DNA of 48,818 nucleotides from CAZJGG01 sp964545475 (GTDB taxonomy: Bacteria; Bacillota; Clostridia; Lachnospirales; JAISER01): the NCBI GenBank assembly GCA_964545475.1, contig CAZJGG010000018.1:1-48818 (forward strand). Direction: 5' to 3'. A program made the translations under genes and the position numbers. Every line of letters begins with the position of its first letter. The stretch's first letter is position 1. Positions 39,100 to 48,776 of this stretch are shown in pieces. The notes below the pieces were generated by a model. That model saw nothing but the letters and a program-made list of their open reading frames with translations. It ran no database searches and was not told where the DNA came from.

Positions 39100-39609
39100 T
39101 TGATAAAAAGCATATTAGTTTTAGGTGATGAAAGGCTTTACCAAAAAAGTGAAGAAGTTACAAAAAACCAACTTGAAAACGTTATACATATAGCTAATGA
39201 CTTAAAAGATACATTTATTAATTTTAAAAAAGAATACGGATTTGGGCGTGCAATTGCTTCGCCGCAAATTGGACAATTTAAAAGAATAATTTATTTTAAT
39301 ACAGGTGATTTAGAAGAAGTGTTCATAAACCCTGTTATTTTATTTGACTGTTTTGCCGATAATGAATTAATAGAATTATGGGACGATTGTATGAGTTTTC
39401 CTGGGCTATATGTTAAAGTTAATCGCTTTCAAAAATGCAAAGTAATGTATAAAGATTTAAACTTTTATGATAGAGAAATTGTGTTTGAAGGCGATATGGC
39501 TGAGCTGTTTCAACACGAATACGATCATTTGGATGGTATACTGGCAACTCTTAGGGCTAAAGACAAAAAGTCTTTTAAAATGAAGCCTAAATTTAAAGCG
39601 AAAATTTAA
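39100..39609 (+). CDS. Peptide deformylase-like metalloprotein (divergent)
   Basis: A 169-residue PDF-fold protein starting at TTG with GGGGG upstream. The metal-binding motif FQHEYDHLDG (H139, E140, H143) is intact and C97 in WDDCMSFPG is the third ligand. The first motif is altered: GRAIASPQIG in place of GxGLAAPQ, keeping Q56. The second motif has DDCMS instead of EGCLS. With all ligands retained it may still deformylate, but such divergent paralogues often act on special peptides or protect against PDF inhibitors. There is no fmt or other translation gene nearby. Its place between the agr RNA and signalling genes is unusual. Confidence 0.78.
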   Translation: MIKSILVLGDERLYQKSEEVTKNQLENVIHIANDLKDTFINFKKEYGFGRAIASPQIGQFKRIIYFNTGDLEEVFINPVILFDCFADNELIELWDDCMSFPGLYVKVNRFQKCKVMYKDLNFYDREIVFEGDMAELFQHEYDHLDGILATLRAKDKKSFKMKPKFKAKI

Positions 39610-39674
39610 AATTGTGCCGGAAAATAATTGTAAGCACAATATAATATTACAGATTTTTTAGGAGATATAGTTAT

Positions 39675-41546
39675 ATGGATGATGACAGCGAATTTACAAA
39701 GCTTAAATTAATAAAAGATTTAGAAGACATAGATGTTGTTAATGACCATATTACAAACGGAGTACTTATTGCAAAATCTGATGGGGAATTTACCGTAACT
39801 CATGCCAATAAAGGTTTTTTTAAAATGATTGGTTTTAGCAAAGAAGAATTTTTTAGACTTTATAAAAATAAAGTTATTTTAGCACTACACCCAGATGAGA
39901 CAGATGTTGTGGTTAATTCGTATAATGAACAGGTTAAAACCAATTTAGATAGCTCTTTTAGAATGCAAACTAAAATCATTAATAAAAATAGTGGATATTT
40001 CTGGATATATATTAATGGAAAATTATGTTATGATAAGTTTGGGAATCCAGAAATATATTTTATGATTGTTGACGTTACCGATTATATAAAACTCGTACAG
40101 CAGCTTGAAATGGAGCAGGAACATATAAGGCTAATTCAGGAGTTAACAAACGATAGTTTTTTTACTTACGATGTTTTATCACAAAAATTTACTCATTCGA
40201 GACATTTTGCAGAAAGATTTAATATATCTAACCCTGAAAACAACAGCCTGCAATCATTTGTTCAGTCTAAAGTTATTTCGGAAGAAAGTATGCCGATATT
40301 TCACAAAGGGTTTGAAGAGGCTACAAAACACGGGCTTGCAACAGCAAGTGGGGTAGAACTAAAGCTTCGTCTGCCAGATGGAGGATATGTTTGGTATAAT
40401 TTGCATTTTAAAATTATATTTTCAAAAGACGGTACACCTTACCAGATTGTTGGTAAGCTGTCCGATATAACTGAACAAAAAGGACACATTGATTTTTTGA
40501 CAAAAAAAGCTCAGTCAGACTCCTTAACAAAGCTTTATAATAAAGAAGAAACAAGGTTAAGAATTGAAAAATATATAAAAGAAGCAAAACAGGATGAACA
40601 TGCAGGATTTCTTATTGTAGATATTGATAATTTTAAAATGATTAACGATAATTTAGGTCATCACGTTGGAGACACTGTTTTGCAATATATTTCTGGTAAA
40701 ATAAAAGGAATGTTTCGTGAAAGCGATATTATAGGGCGCATGGGCGGAGATGAATTTATTGTTTTCATGCGCAACATTAAAGAAAAAATAGTTGATGAAA
40801 AAGCTGAGGAACTTACAAAAGCATTCAATAATTTTGTTTATGGGGAAAATGAAAATTTAAATGTTTCCGTAAGCATTGGGGTTGCTTTATTTCCAAGCCA
40901 TGGAAGTAGCTTTGAAGAACTTTATCAAAAAGCGGATATAGCACTTTATGAATCTAAAAGAAAAGGGAAAGATTGTTATTCAATTTTCTGCCCTATGTTT
41001 AATAAAAAAGCAAAAACCAGTACTACAAAAAAAATAAGCATTACATCAAATACAGATATTACCTTTGAAGAAATATTATCTTCAATTTTTAAGATGCTTT
41101 ATGAAACAAATGACATGAAAACTACTATAAATATAATTATAAGCTTAATCGGCCAGAAGTTTCATTGTGACAGATGTTTTATAATGAAAAGGAGCAGAGA
41201 TAGGCTAAGTATAGCTTATGAATGGTGTGCAGAGGGCGTTAGTTTTAAAAAGAAATATTTACAAAATATCGACATAAATGATGCGGAACATATCTTCGCC
41301 GATTTTGATGTAAACGGCGTATATTACTGCAATTCACAGGATGAAATTAATAACAGTTTTGATGGGGATGACGTAAAGTCATTAATTCGTTTAGCAATTT
41401 ATAATTATAACGAAACAACTGGTTTCTTATGCTTAAACTCCACAGTTAAAGAACGGAAATGGAGTAATAAGGAAATAGCAGTGTTAAGTTGTATTGCCAA
41501 GATGTTATCAGCTTTTTTAGAGACTTTACCAAACACACCAACGTAA
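39675..41546 (+). CDS. PAS-PAS-GGDEF-GAF diguanylate cyclase
   Basis: A 623-residue soluble protein. Two PAS/PAC modules (about 15-135, ending IYFMIVDVTDYIKL, and 150-270, ending QIVGKLSDITEQ) precede a GGDEF domain (about 280-440) with an intact active site GRMGGDEFIVFM (motif about 357-361) and the RESD I-site. A GAF-like domain fills the C-terminus (about 465-615, with QKFHCDRCFIMKRSRDRLSI). It should make c-di-GMP in response to a small-molecule or redox cue. GGAG lies 10 nt before the ATG. It is first of three signalling genes, 28 nt before the HD-GYP gene. Confidence 0.9.
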   Translation: MDDDSEFTKLKLIKDLEDIDVVNDHITNGVLIAKSDGEFTVTHANKGFFKMIGFSKEEFFRLYKNKVILALHPDETDVVVNSYNEQVKTNLDSSFRMQTKIINKNSGYFWIYINGKLCYDKFGNPEIYFMIVDVTDYIKLVQQLEMEQEHIRLIQELTNDSFFTYDVLSQKFTHSRHFAERFNISNPENNSLQSFVQSKVISEESMPIFHKGFEEATKHGLATASGVELKLRLPDGGYVWYNLHFKIIFSKDGTPYQIVGKLSDITEQKGHIDFLTKKAQSDSLTKLYNKEETRLRIEKYIKEAKQDEHAGFLIVDIDNFKMINDNLGHHVGDTVLQYISGKIKGMFRESDIIGRMGGDEFIVFMRNIKEKIVDEKAEELTKAFNNFVYGENENLNVSVSIGVALFPSHGSSFEELYQKADIALYESKRKGKDCYSIFCPMFNKKAKTSTTKKISITSNTDITFEEILSSIFKMLYETNDMKTTINIIISLIGQKFHCDRCFIMKRSRDRLSIAYEWCAEGVSFKKKYLQNIDINDAEHIFADFDVNGVYYCNSQDEINNSFDGDDVKSLIRLAIYNYNETTGFLCLNSTVKERKWSNKEIAVLSCIAKMLSAFLETLPNTPT

Positions 41547-41574
41547 TAAATGCTTGGAGGAATGAGGAAACGCC

Positions 41575-42663
41575 GTGGAAGAACAAAGAATTAAAATAAT
41601 GGTTATAGATGATAATATTACAAATTTAAATATCGCAAGAAAAGCTTTGGAAGATTTATATGATGTAATATTAATACCATCTGGTGAAAAAGCGTTATCG
41701 TTATTTACCAGGATTACACCGGATTTAATTTTGTTAGACGTTGAAATGCCTGGGCTAAACGGTTTCGATGTTATAAAACAGCTAAAAGCGTCTGAGCCTC
41801 CTGTAAGTCAGATTCCAGTTATTTTTGTTACAGCAAAGGACGATAATAACAGCGAGTTTGAGGGATTAAACCTAGGCGCTGTAGATTATATTACAAAACC
41901 TTTTTCTTTTCCGTTGTTACGCAAAAGGGTGGAGCTGCATCTTGCTCTCATAAAGCAACAAAATGAGTTGTATAATTACAGTCAAAACCTTGAAAAAATG
42001 GTTCTTGAAAAAACAAAAGTCATTTCAGACTTACAATTTGATATTATCCACGTGCTTTCGGATATGGTTGAAAGGCGTGACGGTTCAACAGGCGGACATT
42101 TATTAAGGACACAAAATTATTTAAAAGTTTTATTGGAAGCAGTGCAATTTGAAAATATTTATAAAGATGAGTTGGAAGGAATTGATATAGATATTTTTAC
42201 TCATGCTTCCCAGCTTCACGATGTCGGGAAGATGTCAATCCCTGACAGCATTTTGTTAAAGCCGGGGAAGCTGACAAAAGAAGAATTTGAAAAAATGAAA
42301 GATCATACATTAATCGGTGAGGAAGCTATAAAATTTGCAGTTTCTAATATGAACGAAAACAGGTTTTTAGAAATTGCAGCTATTTTTGCCGGTTGTCATC
42401 ATGAGAAATGGGACGGAACAGGTTATCCTAGGAATCTAAAAGAGAAAGAAATACCAATAGAAGGAAGACTGATGGCAATTGTAGATGTTTATGATGCCTT
42501 GATATCAGAACGACCTTATAAAGAGCCTTTTTCTCATGAAAAGGCAGTTGGCATAATTATAAAAGACAAAGGCACACATTTTGACCCTTTATTAGTTGAC
42601 GTTTTTTCAAAAATATCGGATGTATTTAAAAAAATATCAGAATCATACGCCGATAACTCGTAA
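41575..42663 (+). CDS. Response regulator with HD-GYP phosphodiesterase domain
   Basis: A 362-residue protein starting at GTG. The N-terminal receiver (about 5-125) has VIDDN, phospho-Asp in LILLDVEMPG, and Lys in DYITKPFSF. A coiled linker leads to an HD-GYP domain (about 150-350) with the HD pair in HASQLHDVGKMSIPD, then HHEKWDGTGYPRNLK (GYP about 282-284) and AIVDVYDAL. HD-GYP proteins degrade c-di-GMP to GMP, so this gene opposes the cyclase encoded just upstream. The hybrid kinase that follows, 23 nt away, is its likely phospho-donor. Confidence 0.92.
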   Translation: MEEQRIKIMVIDDNITNLNIARKALEDLYDVILIPSGEKALSLFTRITPDLILLDVEMPGLNGFDVIKQLKASEPPVSQIPVIFVTAKDDNNSEFEGLNLGAVDYITKPFSFPLLRKRVELHLALIKQQNELYNYSQNLEKMVLEKTKVISDLQFDIIHVLSDMVERRDGSTGGHLLRTQNYLKVLLEAVQFENIYKDELEGIDIDIFTHASQLHDVGKMSIPDSILLKPGKLTKEEFEKMKDHTLIGEEAIKFAVSNMNENRFLEIAAIFAGCHHEKWDGTGYPRNLKEKEIPIEGRLMAIVDVYDALISERPYKEPFSHEKAVGIIIKDKGTHFDPLLVDVFSKISDVFKKISESYADNS

Positions 42664-42686
42664 TAAATTCGGGGGGCAACAAGATA

Positions 42687-45600
42687 ATGAATATAAGCAA
42701 CGACTTTATTTATTCAAATTTTCAAGACCTTTTATCTATAACGAAAATTGGGGCGTGGGAATGGAATTTGATTACAAATAAAGTAATATTCAGTGATACT
42801 AGTGCTGAATTAATTGGATATAAGGAATATGAACTTGAACAAAGCATATTTATGGTTAAAAATATAATTTATCCAGACGATATGCAGCTGGCTGCAGATG
42901 CAGTTAAAAAGCATATTTATGGAGAGGTTCCTTTGTATGAAGCGGAATTGAGACTTGTTTGCAAAGACGGAAGCTTGATTTGGGTTCATAATAAAGGCAA
43001 AATTGTAGAATATGACGAAAAAGGCAGACCTATAAAAATTGTTGGTATTGTTCAAGATATTACCGATGCTAAAAAAACTGAGGAAAAATTAAAGCGAAAC
43101 CAGGAAACTTTAGACATAGCAGCTAACGCCGCATCTCTTGGTACTTGGGATTTAGACATTGAAAACAACAGTATTACTTATAATGACGTTTATATGAATA
43201 TGATAGGAAACCTTAATGATCTAAACACCCATAATCTAGATGGTTGGAAAGAAACGTATCATAAAGATGATTTACCACGAGTAAATGAAGCCTTTTTCAA
43301 TTATTTAAACGGTAAAAATGATAAATTTGAATGTGAAACAAGGATTAGGCATAAAGATGGTCATTATATTTGGGCTAGAGTTTTTGGGAAAATTGTTGAA
43401 AAAAACTTAGCTGGTAAACCAAAAAGAATAATTGGAGGATTTCTTGGTATTGACGAAATTAAGAAGTCCCAACAAAGGTTAAGGCTTGCTTATGATGAAC
43501 TTCATGCAAACAAAGGGATTTTGGAAGAAGAAATAAGAAAACGTACTCATACTTTGCTCGAACAAAAAAATATGCTGTTAATGGTAAATAACATTGCACA
43601 AGTGCTTTTAACTTACGAAAGCGACAGAGATTTTGACGGGCTTATAAACGAATGCCTTAAGCAAATAGGGGAGCTTGTTAACAAAAACAGAGTTTATATT
43701 TGGGGAAATATGTATAACTCAGAAGGGTTGCTTTGTTGTGCTCAAATTTATGAGTGGGTTAGAGGGGCTGAACCTCAACAGGGAAACCCTAATCTTGAAG
43801 AGGTGCCATATGACAACAATTTGCCTACATTTAAGTCTATGTTTACTCAAGGGAAATGCTTAAACCGGCTTGTGAAAGACTTATCACAAGGTGAAATTGA
43901 TATTTTAGCACCTCAAGGAATAAAATCTATATTGGTAGCTCCCATAAACATAAAAGGCGAAAATTGGGGGTTTATTGGCGTTGATAATTGTGTAGATGAA
44001 AAGCTGTTTACAGATATTGAAGAGAACATGTTGAGCATAAGTGGATTTTTGCTTGCAAGTGCATATCAAAAAGTTGAAACGGAAGCAAAAATGAGGGAAA
44101 TGGAAGAAAGAACAACAATTATGCTAAATGCAACACCTCTTTGCTGTAGTCTATGGGACGAGGATTTTCATAACATTGCCTGCAACGATGAGGCTATTCG
44201 CTTATTTGGGCTTCCAAGCCACGATGCATATCTTGAACGATTTTTTGATTTATCTCCAAAATATCAGCCAAACGGTCGGCTTTCTTTTGCTATGGGGATT
44301 GAAAATATTAAGAAGGCATTTGACGAAGGATATTACAAATTTGAGTGGGTTCACCAAAAGCTTGACGGAGAACTTATTCCGGCGGAAATAACTCTCGTAC
44401 GTATTAAATATAAAGGCGAATATGTTGTTGCTGGCTACACAAGAGATTTAAGAGAACAAAAAGCAATGCTTGCAGAAATACACAAGGTTGAAAAAGAGCT
44501 TCGTAAAGCTAGAGATGAAGCGATGTTCAGTTCTAAAGCAAAGTCTAACTTTTTGGCTAATATGAGCCACGAAATAAGGACTCCTATGAATGCGATTTCA
44601 GGGCTTGCAGAAATTATTTTAAGGGAAAGCAAAGGCAGAGCCACTGCGGATTACGCCTTAGGCATAAAAAATGCTTGCGGAAATCTTCTTAATATAATTA
44701 ATGATATTTTAGATATATCAAAAATAGAATCGGGCAAGCTTGAAATAATTGAATCTGAGTATAGGTTATCTTCTTTGATTAACGATGTTATTAATATTGC
44801 TAGACTGAGAATTGACGATAAGCCTATAATGTTTTTGGCAAACATAGACAGCAGACTTCCGGAAATTTTATTCGGAGACGAAATAAGGCTAAAACAAATA
44901 ATAATCAATCTTTTAAGTAATGCGGCAAAATTTACTCATAAAGGGCATATAAGCCTTGATATAACAGGGGAAGTATTAGGCGGCATCGTTAATATAAAGT
45001 TTAAGGTTTCCGACACCGGAATTGGGATAAAAAAAGAGGATTTAGGGTTGCTTTTTGTAGAATTTGAAAGAGTAAATACGACTAAAAACCGAAACATTGA
45101 AGGTACTGGGCTTGGGCTGGCAATTTCAAAGTGTCTATGCGAAATGATGGGCGGAAGAATTGAAGTTGAAAGTAAATATGGCAAGGGCTCGGTTTTTACT
45201 GTTATGGTTCCTCAAAAAATAAACGACTACATTCCGATTGCAGAAATTAATGAAAACAAAACTGTAATCGTTTATGAACCAAGGGAGTTATACCTTTCAT
45301 CTTTGGTAAAGACATTAGATGATTTAGGAATTGATAAAACTGTATGCCAGAACCAGTCGGAACTTTGCGAATGGATTGCTTCAAAAAAATATGATTATAT
45401 ATTTGTTTCCTCAATGTATGTGTCAAAAGTTAGAAATGTTTTAATTACTAACAAAATTGTTTCAAAAATTGTTATGCTTTCAAATTTGGGAGAAACAGAG
45501 ACGTTCCCTGATGTTTTATCGGTTTTTATGCCAATAACGTGTTTACAGATTGCTAATATTTTAAACGATAGCTTAAGTGTTACAGAAAATGAATCAAAAA

Positions 45601-46646
45601 TATTAGGTTTTATTGCTCCTGATGCGAAAATATTAATTGTAGATGATAATACAGTTAACTTAAACGTTGCAATAGGGCTTATGAAGCCTTACGAATTTGA
45701 AATTGATACTGCAGTTAATGGTCTTGAAGCTATTGATAGAGTTAAAAACAATAAGTATGATATAGTATTTATGGATCACATGATGCCTATTATGGATGGC
45801 ATTGATGCCACATCTGCAATAAGAAAGCTAAAAGGAGATTATTATTCAAAACTTCCGATTATTGCTTTGACTGCTAATGCAATAGTGGGGACTAAAGAAA
45901 TGTTTCTTAAGGAAGGCATGAACGACTTTCTTGCAAAACCAATAGAAATTAACAAGCTTAATAATGTTTTAAGCAAATGGATTTCTGAGGATAAAAAACA
46001 TAAAGTTGAAAGGGTCTCTGAAGAATCCAGTGACCAGCCGGAGGTAAGAATTAAGGGATTAAATACAGTTGCCGGCATAGAATCAGTCGGAGGTAATTTA
46101 GAAAACTATTTGCATATTTTGTCTATTTATTATTCCGACGGTTTAAAGAAGCATAATTTTTTGCACAAATATGTAAAACAAAAAGAATTTCCTATGTTTA
46201 GGACAGAGATTCACGCATTAAAAAGCTCATCGGCAACAATCGGAGCAAAGCATTTAGCAAAAATGGCTGAAAGGCTTGAGGAAGCTACCGAAAGAAACGA
46301 TATGTCCTATATCGAAACTAAAATAGAGGTGTTTTTAGCGGAGTTAAGTACTTTGTTGGATAATATTGCACCTTTTATTAATTCAAATATAGACATGCAA
46401 AATAATGATGATAAAATTAAAGATATAGGAAATTTAACCAATTTAACAAACGAGCTTACGGAGCTATCAGAAGCGTTAGACATGGCTAATATAACTAAAA
46501 TTGAAAATATTCTTGAAAAAATAAGCTCTTATGAGTGGAATGAAGGTATTAACCTTGAAATAACAAATATAAATGACAGCATAACATATTTCAATTACGA
46601 CGAAGCATCAATAAGCGTAAAAAAACTTATGGAAGTTATTCAATAA
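42687..46646 (+). CDS. Large hybrid sensor histidine kinase (PAS-PAS-GAF-PAS-HK-REC-REC-Hpt)
   Basis: A 1319-residue soluble phosphorelay kinase. In order: PAS (about 10-130), PAS (140-258), coiled coil, GAF (300-465), PAS (475-595), HisKA with phospho-His in NMSHEIRTPMNAIS (about 627), HATPase with VSDTGIGIKKED and GTGLGLAISKC (725-845), a degenerate receiver lacking the acidic pocket and phospho-Asp (855-975), an active receiver (980-1105; KILIVDDN, VFMDHMMPIMDG), and an Hpt domain with EIHALKSSSATIGA (about 1174). No membrane helix is predicted, so it senses cytoplasmic ligands. It ends a three-gene c-di-GMP cluster and probably passes phosphate to the REC-HD-GYP protein. Confidence 0.92.
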   Translation: MNISNDFIYSNFQDLLSITKIGAWEWNLITNKVIFSDTSAELIGYKEYELEQSIFMVKNIIYPDDMQLAADAVKKHIYGEVPLYEAELRLVCKDGSLIWVHNKGKIVEYDEKGRPIKIVGIVQDITDAKKTEEKLKRNQETLDIAANAASLGTWDLDIENNSITYNDVYMNMIGNLNDLNTHNLDGWKETYHKDDLPRVNEAFFNYLNGKNDKFECETRIRHKDGHYIWARVFGKIVEKNLAGKPKRIIGGFLGIDEIKKSQQRLRLAYDELHANKGILEEEIRKRTHTLLEQKNMLLMVNNIAQVLLTYESDRDFDGLINECLKQIGELVNKNRVYIWGNMYNSEGLLCCAQIYEWVRGAEPQQGNPNLEEVPYDNNLPTFKSMFTQGKCLNRLVKDLSQGEIDILAPQGIKSILVAPINIKGENWGFIGVDNCVDEKLFTDIEENMLSISGFLLASAYQKVETEAKMREMEERTTIMLNATPLCCSLWDEDFHNIACNDEAIRLFGLPSHDAYLERFFDLSPKYQPNGRLSFAMGIENIKKAFDEGYYKFEWVHQKLDGELIPAEITLVRIKYKGEYVVAGYTRDLREQKAMLAEIHKVEKELRKARDEAMFSSKAKSNFLANMSHEIRTPMNAISGLAEIILRESKGRATADYALGIKNACGNLLNIINDILDISKIESGKLEIIESEYRLSSLINDVINIARLRIDDKPIMFLANIDSRLPEILFGDEIRLKQIIINLLSNAAKFTHKGHISLDITGEVLGGIVNIKFKVSDTGIGIKKEDLGLLFVEFERVNTTKNRNIEGTGLGLAISKCLCEMMGGRIEVESKYGKGSVFTVMVPQKINDYIPIAEINENKTVIVYEPRELYLSSLVKTLDDLGIDKTVCQNQSELCEWIASKKYDYIFVSSMYVSKVRNVLITNKIVSKIVMLSNLGETETFPDVLSVFMPITCLQIANILNDSLSVTENESKILGFIAPDAKILIVDDNTVNLNVAIGLMKPYEFEIDTAVNGLEAIDRVKNNKYDIVFMDHMMPIMDGIDATSAIRKLKGDYYSKLPIIALTANAIVGTKEMFLKEGMNDFLAKPIEINKLNNVLSKWISEDKKHKVERVSEESSDQPEVRIKGLNTVAGIESVGGNLENYLHILSIYYSDGLKKHNFLHKYVKQKEFPMFRTEIHALKSSSATIGAKHLAKMAERLEEATERNDMSYIETKIEVFLAELSTLLDNIAPFINSNIDMQNNDDKIKDIGNLTNLTNELTELSEALDMANITKIENILEKISSYEWNEGINLEITNINDSITYFNYDEASISVKKLMEVIQ

Positions 46647-46650
46647 AAGA

Positions 46651-46686
46651 AAGGGCTATTCCAAAATTTATGGAATAGCTCTTTTT
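46651..46686 (+). terminator. Intrinsic terminator of the c-di-GMP signalling cluster
   Basis: AGGGCTATTCCA pairs with TGGAATAGCTCT around a 7-nt loop, followed by TTTTT. Confidence 0.85.
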
Positions 46687-46863
46687 ATCTGTTAAGCAGT
46701 ATATCATATGATAAAAAAAAGAGAAAATCTTCATAATTTGTTCAAACTTTATACAATAAATGTTCACTTATTATGGCTATAATTGGCATTGAAAGAATTA
46801 TTTTACGTGAGTTCGATGAAATTTATATTTTTTATAATTTTCGTTGAGCCCACATTATTTACT

Positions 46864-46881
46864 CAATATTGGTAAATATTG
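46864..46881. promoter_or_regulatory. Inverted repeat before the OmpR-type regulator gene
   Basis: CAATATT-GGTA-AATATTG lies directly upstream of the GAGGAGG ribosome binding site. It may be an autoregulatory or translational control site. No good promoter could be fixed in 46690-46899; TATAAT at 46833-46838 lacks a -35. Confidence 0.35.
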
Positions 46882-46899
46882 AATAGAGGAGGAATTTAA

Positions 46900-47577
46900 A
46901 TGAGGATATTACTTGTTGAAGATGAGATAAATCTTGCTATGCCGCTAACGGAGATTTTAAAAAGAAACAATTATGAAGTTGAATGTGTTCATGATGGAAA
47001 GGCGGGGTTGCATCTTGCAATGTCCGGTATATTCGACATTGTTTTGCTGGATGTTATGCTTCCAAAGCTTTCCGGATTTGAAATATTAAAAAAACTAAGA
47101 AAGTCGGACACGGAAACGCCTGTTATTTTGCTAACAGCAAGAAACAGCGTAAGCGATAAAATAACTGGGCTTGATTACGGAGCAGATGACTATTTGCCAA
47201 AACCTTTTAACACGGACGAACTTCTAGCAAGAATAAGAGTTGCACTTCGCAAAAAAGGCAAGGAAGTTGACGCAGAGCGTTTTGAATTCAGCGATGTGAC
47301 ACTTTTTCCAACCTTAAAAAAATTAATTGGGAACACGAAGGAAGTTGAACTTTCTGAACGCGAAAATTTAATGATGACATTCTTTTTAAGAAATGAAACG
47401 TCAGTTATGCCGTTTCAAAGCATTTTAGACAACGTTTGGGGAGAAGAGGAAGCAGATGAAACTACTATCCATAAATATGTAGGTTTTTTAAAGAAAAAGC
47501 TTCAGTTTATTGAATCTGATATAAATATATTGGAAATAAGAGGAGTTGGCTATAAACTGATACCGCAAAGGTTGTGA
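46900..47577 (+). CDS. OmpR/PhoB-family response regulator
   Basis: A 225-residue DNA-binding response regulator. The receiver (1-120) has acidic pocket LLVEDE, phospho-Asp D51 in DIVLLDVMLP, and Lys in DDYLPKPFNT. The winged-helix output domain (about 128-222) has the usual elements (VELSERENLMMTFFLRN, VWGEEEADETTIHKYVGFLKK, RGVGYKLIP). GAGGAGG precedes the ATG. It overlaps the downstream kinase gene by 4 nt, so the two form a classic two-component pair. The regulon is unknown. Confidence 0.94.
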   Translation: MRILLVEDEINLAMPLTEILKRNNYEVECVHDGKAGLHLAMSGIFDIVLLDVMLPKLSGFEILKKLRKSDTETPVILLTARNSVSDKITGLDYGADDYLPKPFNTDELLARIRVALRKKGKEVDAERFEFSDVTLFPTLKKLIGNTKEVELSERENLMMTFFLRNETSVMPFQSILDNVWGEEEADETTIHKYVGFLKKKLQFIESDINILEIRGVGYKLIPQRL

Positions 47578-48776
47578 GTGTGTTGTTTAAAAAATTAAAG
47601 AAAAGGTTTTTAATATTATTAATGTCTACAGTTACGGTTTTGCTGTTATTATTTCTTACGGCAACGATTGGGTATTACTATCAAAACACAAACCAACGAA
47701 ATAATGATATGCTAGACAGGGGATACGGTTATCACGAAAATAATTATGTAGATAATGTTAACCGATTAGACAGGTTTTCTCCAATATTTTCTGTTGATAT
47801 AACAAAAAACGGTGAAATAACGGAAATATTCAGTACATTTAATATGGATTTTCCATTTTATATTGAGTTAATTTCAAATGTTTTAAAACAAAACAGGCAA
47901 GATGGAACAATTTTCTATAACGGTATAGATTTTAAATACAAAACTTATGAAAATGAAGAAAACGGTAGTAGAATTGTTTTTTTAGATATTTCTAAAGATA
48001 TACAAACGATAAAAAATATGATTTATTTTTTTATTTGGATTTCTTTACCTCTTTTAGGGTTGATATTTTTAATAAGCAAGTATTTTGCTGATAAAGCTAT
48101 AAAACCAATACAAGAAGGCTTTGACAGACAAAACCAGTTTATTGCAGATGCTTCCCATGAAATTAGAACCCCTCTTGCAACGATAAACGCAAACGCTACC
48201 GTTTTACTTGATAGTGCTACTGATGAGCAGAAAAAATGGCTTTGTTTTATTAAAGACGAAACTATACGAATGGAAAAGCTTACAAGCGGATTATTGTACC
48301 TATCAAGAGAGCCTTTAGCCAAGTCTGAACGGGTTAAGTGTAATTTGAGCCAAATAGTTAACGGTATATTAATGCCATTAGAAGCTGTGCTTTTTGAAAA
48401 GAAAATTGAATGTGAAATTGAAATTGAGGAAAACGTAAACGTTATGGCATCCGAAGAACAATTAAGGCGGCTTGTTGGGATTTTTGTTGAAAATGCAGTT
48501 AAATACACCGAAAACAAAATGTCTGTAAAACTTAGTAAACAATCGAAAAACGCTGTTATTACTCTTTCAAACAACGGGTCTGGGATTGCTGGAGAAGATT
48601 TTGAAAAAATTTGGGATAGGTTTTATAGAACTGATAAAGCGAGAAAGCATAGAGGCGGATTTGGTTTAGGGCTTGCCATGGCAAAGTCTATTGCAAATGA
48701 ACTCGGTTGTACAATTAAGGTTTCTAGCACCCCCGATGTTATAACGACATTTACTATAACTATGCCTACGGCATAA
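47574..48776 (+). CDS. Membrane sensor histidine kinase
   Basis: A 400-residue sensor with a GTG start inside the end of the regulator gene. It has two membrane helices (about 14-33 and 145-165) framing an extracytoplasmic domain of about 110 residues. No obvious HAMP domain is present. The HisKA phospho-acceptor is in IADASHEIRTPLATI (about residue 195). The ATP-binding domain has the N box FVENAVKYTENK, then LSNNGSGIAGED and GFGLGLAMAKSIAN. It is the cognate partner of the preceding regulator. The ligand of the short outer domain cannot be guessed. The window ends 42 bp later in non-coding DNA. Confidence 0.93.
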   Translation: MSVLFKKLKKRFLILLMSTVTVLLLLFLTATIGYYYQNTNQRNNDMLDRGYGYHENNYVDNVNRLDRFSPIFSVDITKNGEITEIFSTFNMDFPFYIELISNVLKQNRQDGTIFYNGIDFKYKTYENEENGSRIVFLDISKDIQTIKNMIYFFIWISLPLLGLIFLISKYFADKAIKPIQEGFDRQNQFIADASHEIRTPLATINANATVLLDSATDEQKKWLCFIKDETIRMEKLTSGLLYLSREPLAKSERVKCNLSQIVNGILMPLEAVLFEKKIECEIEIEENVNVMASEEQLRRLVGIFVENAVKYTENKMSVKLSKQSKNAVITLSNNGSGIAGEDFEKIWDRFYRTDKARKHRGGFGLGLAMAKSIANELGCTIKVSSTPDVITTFTITMPTA

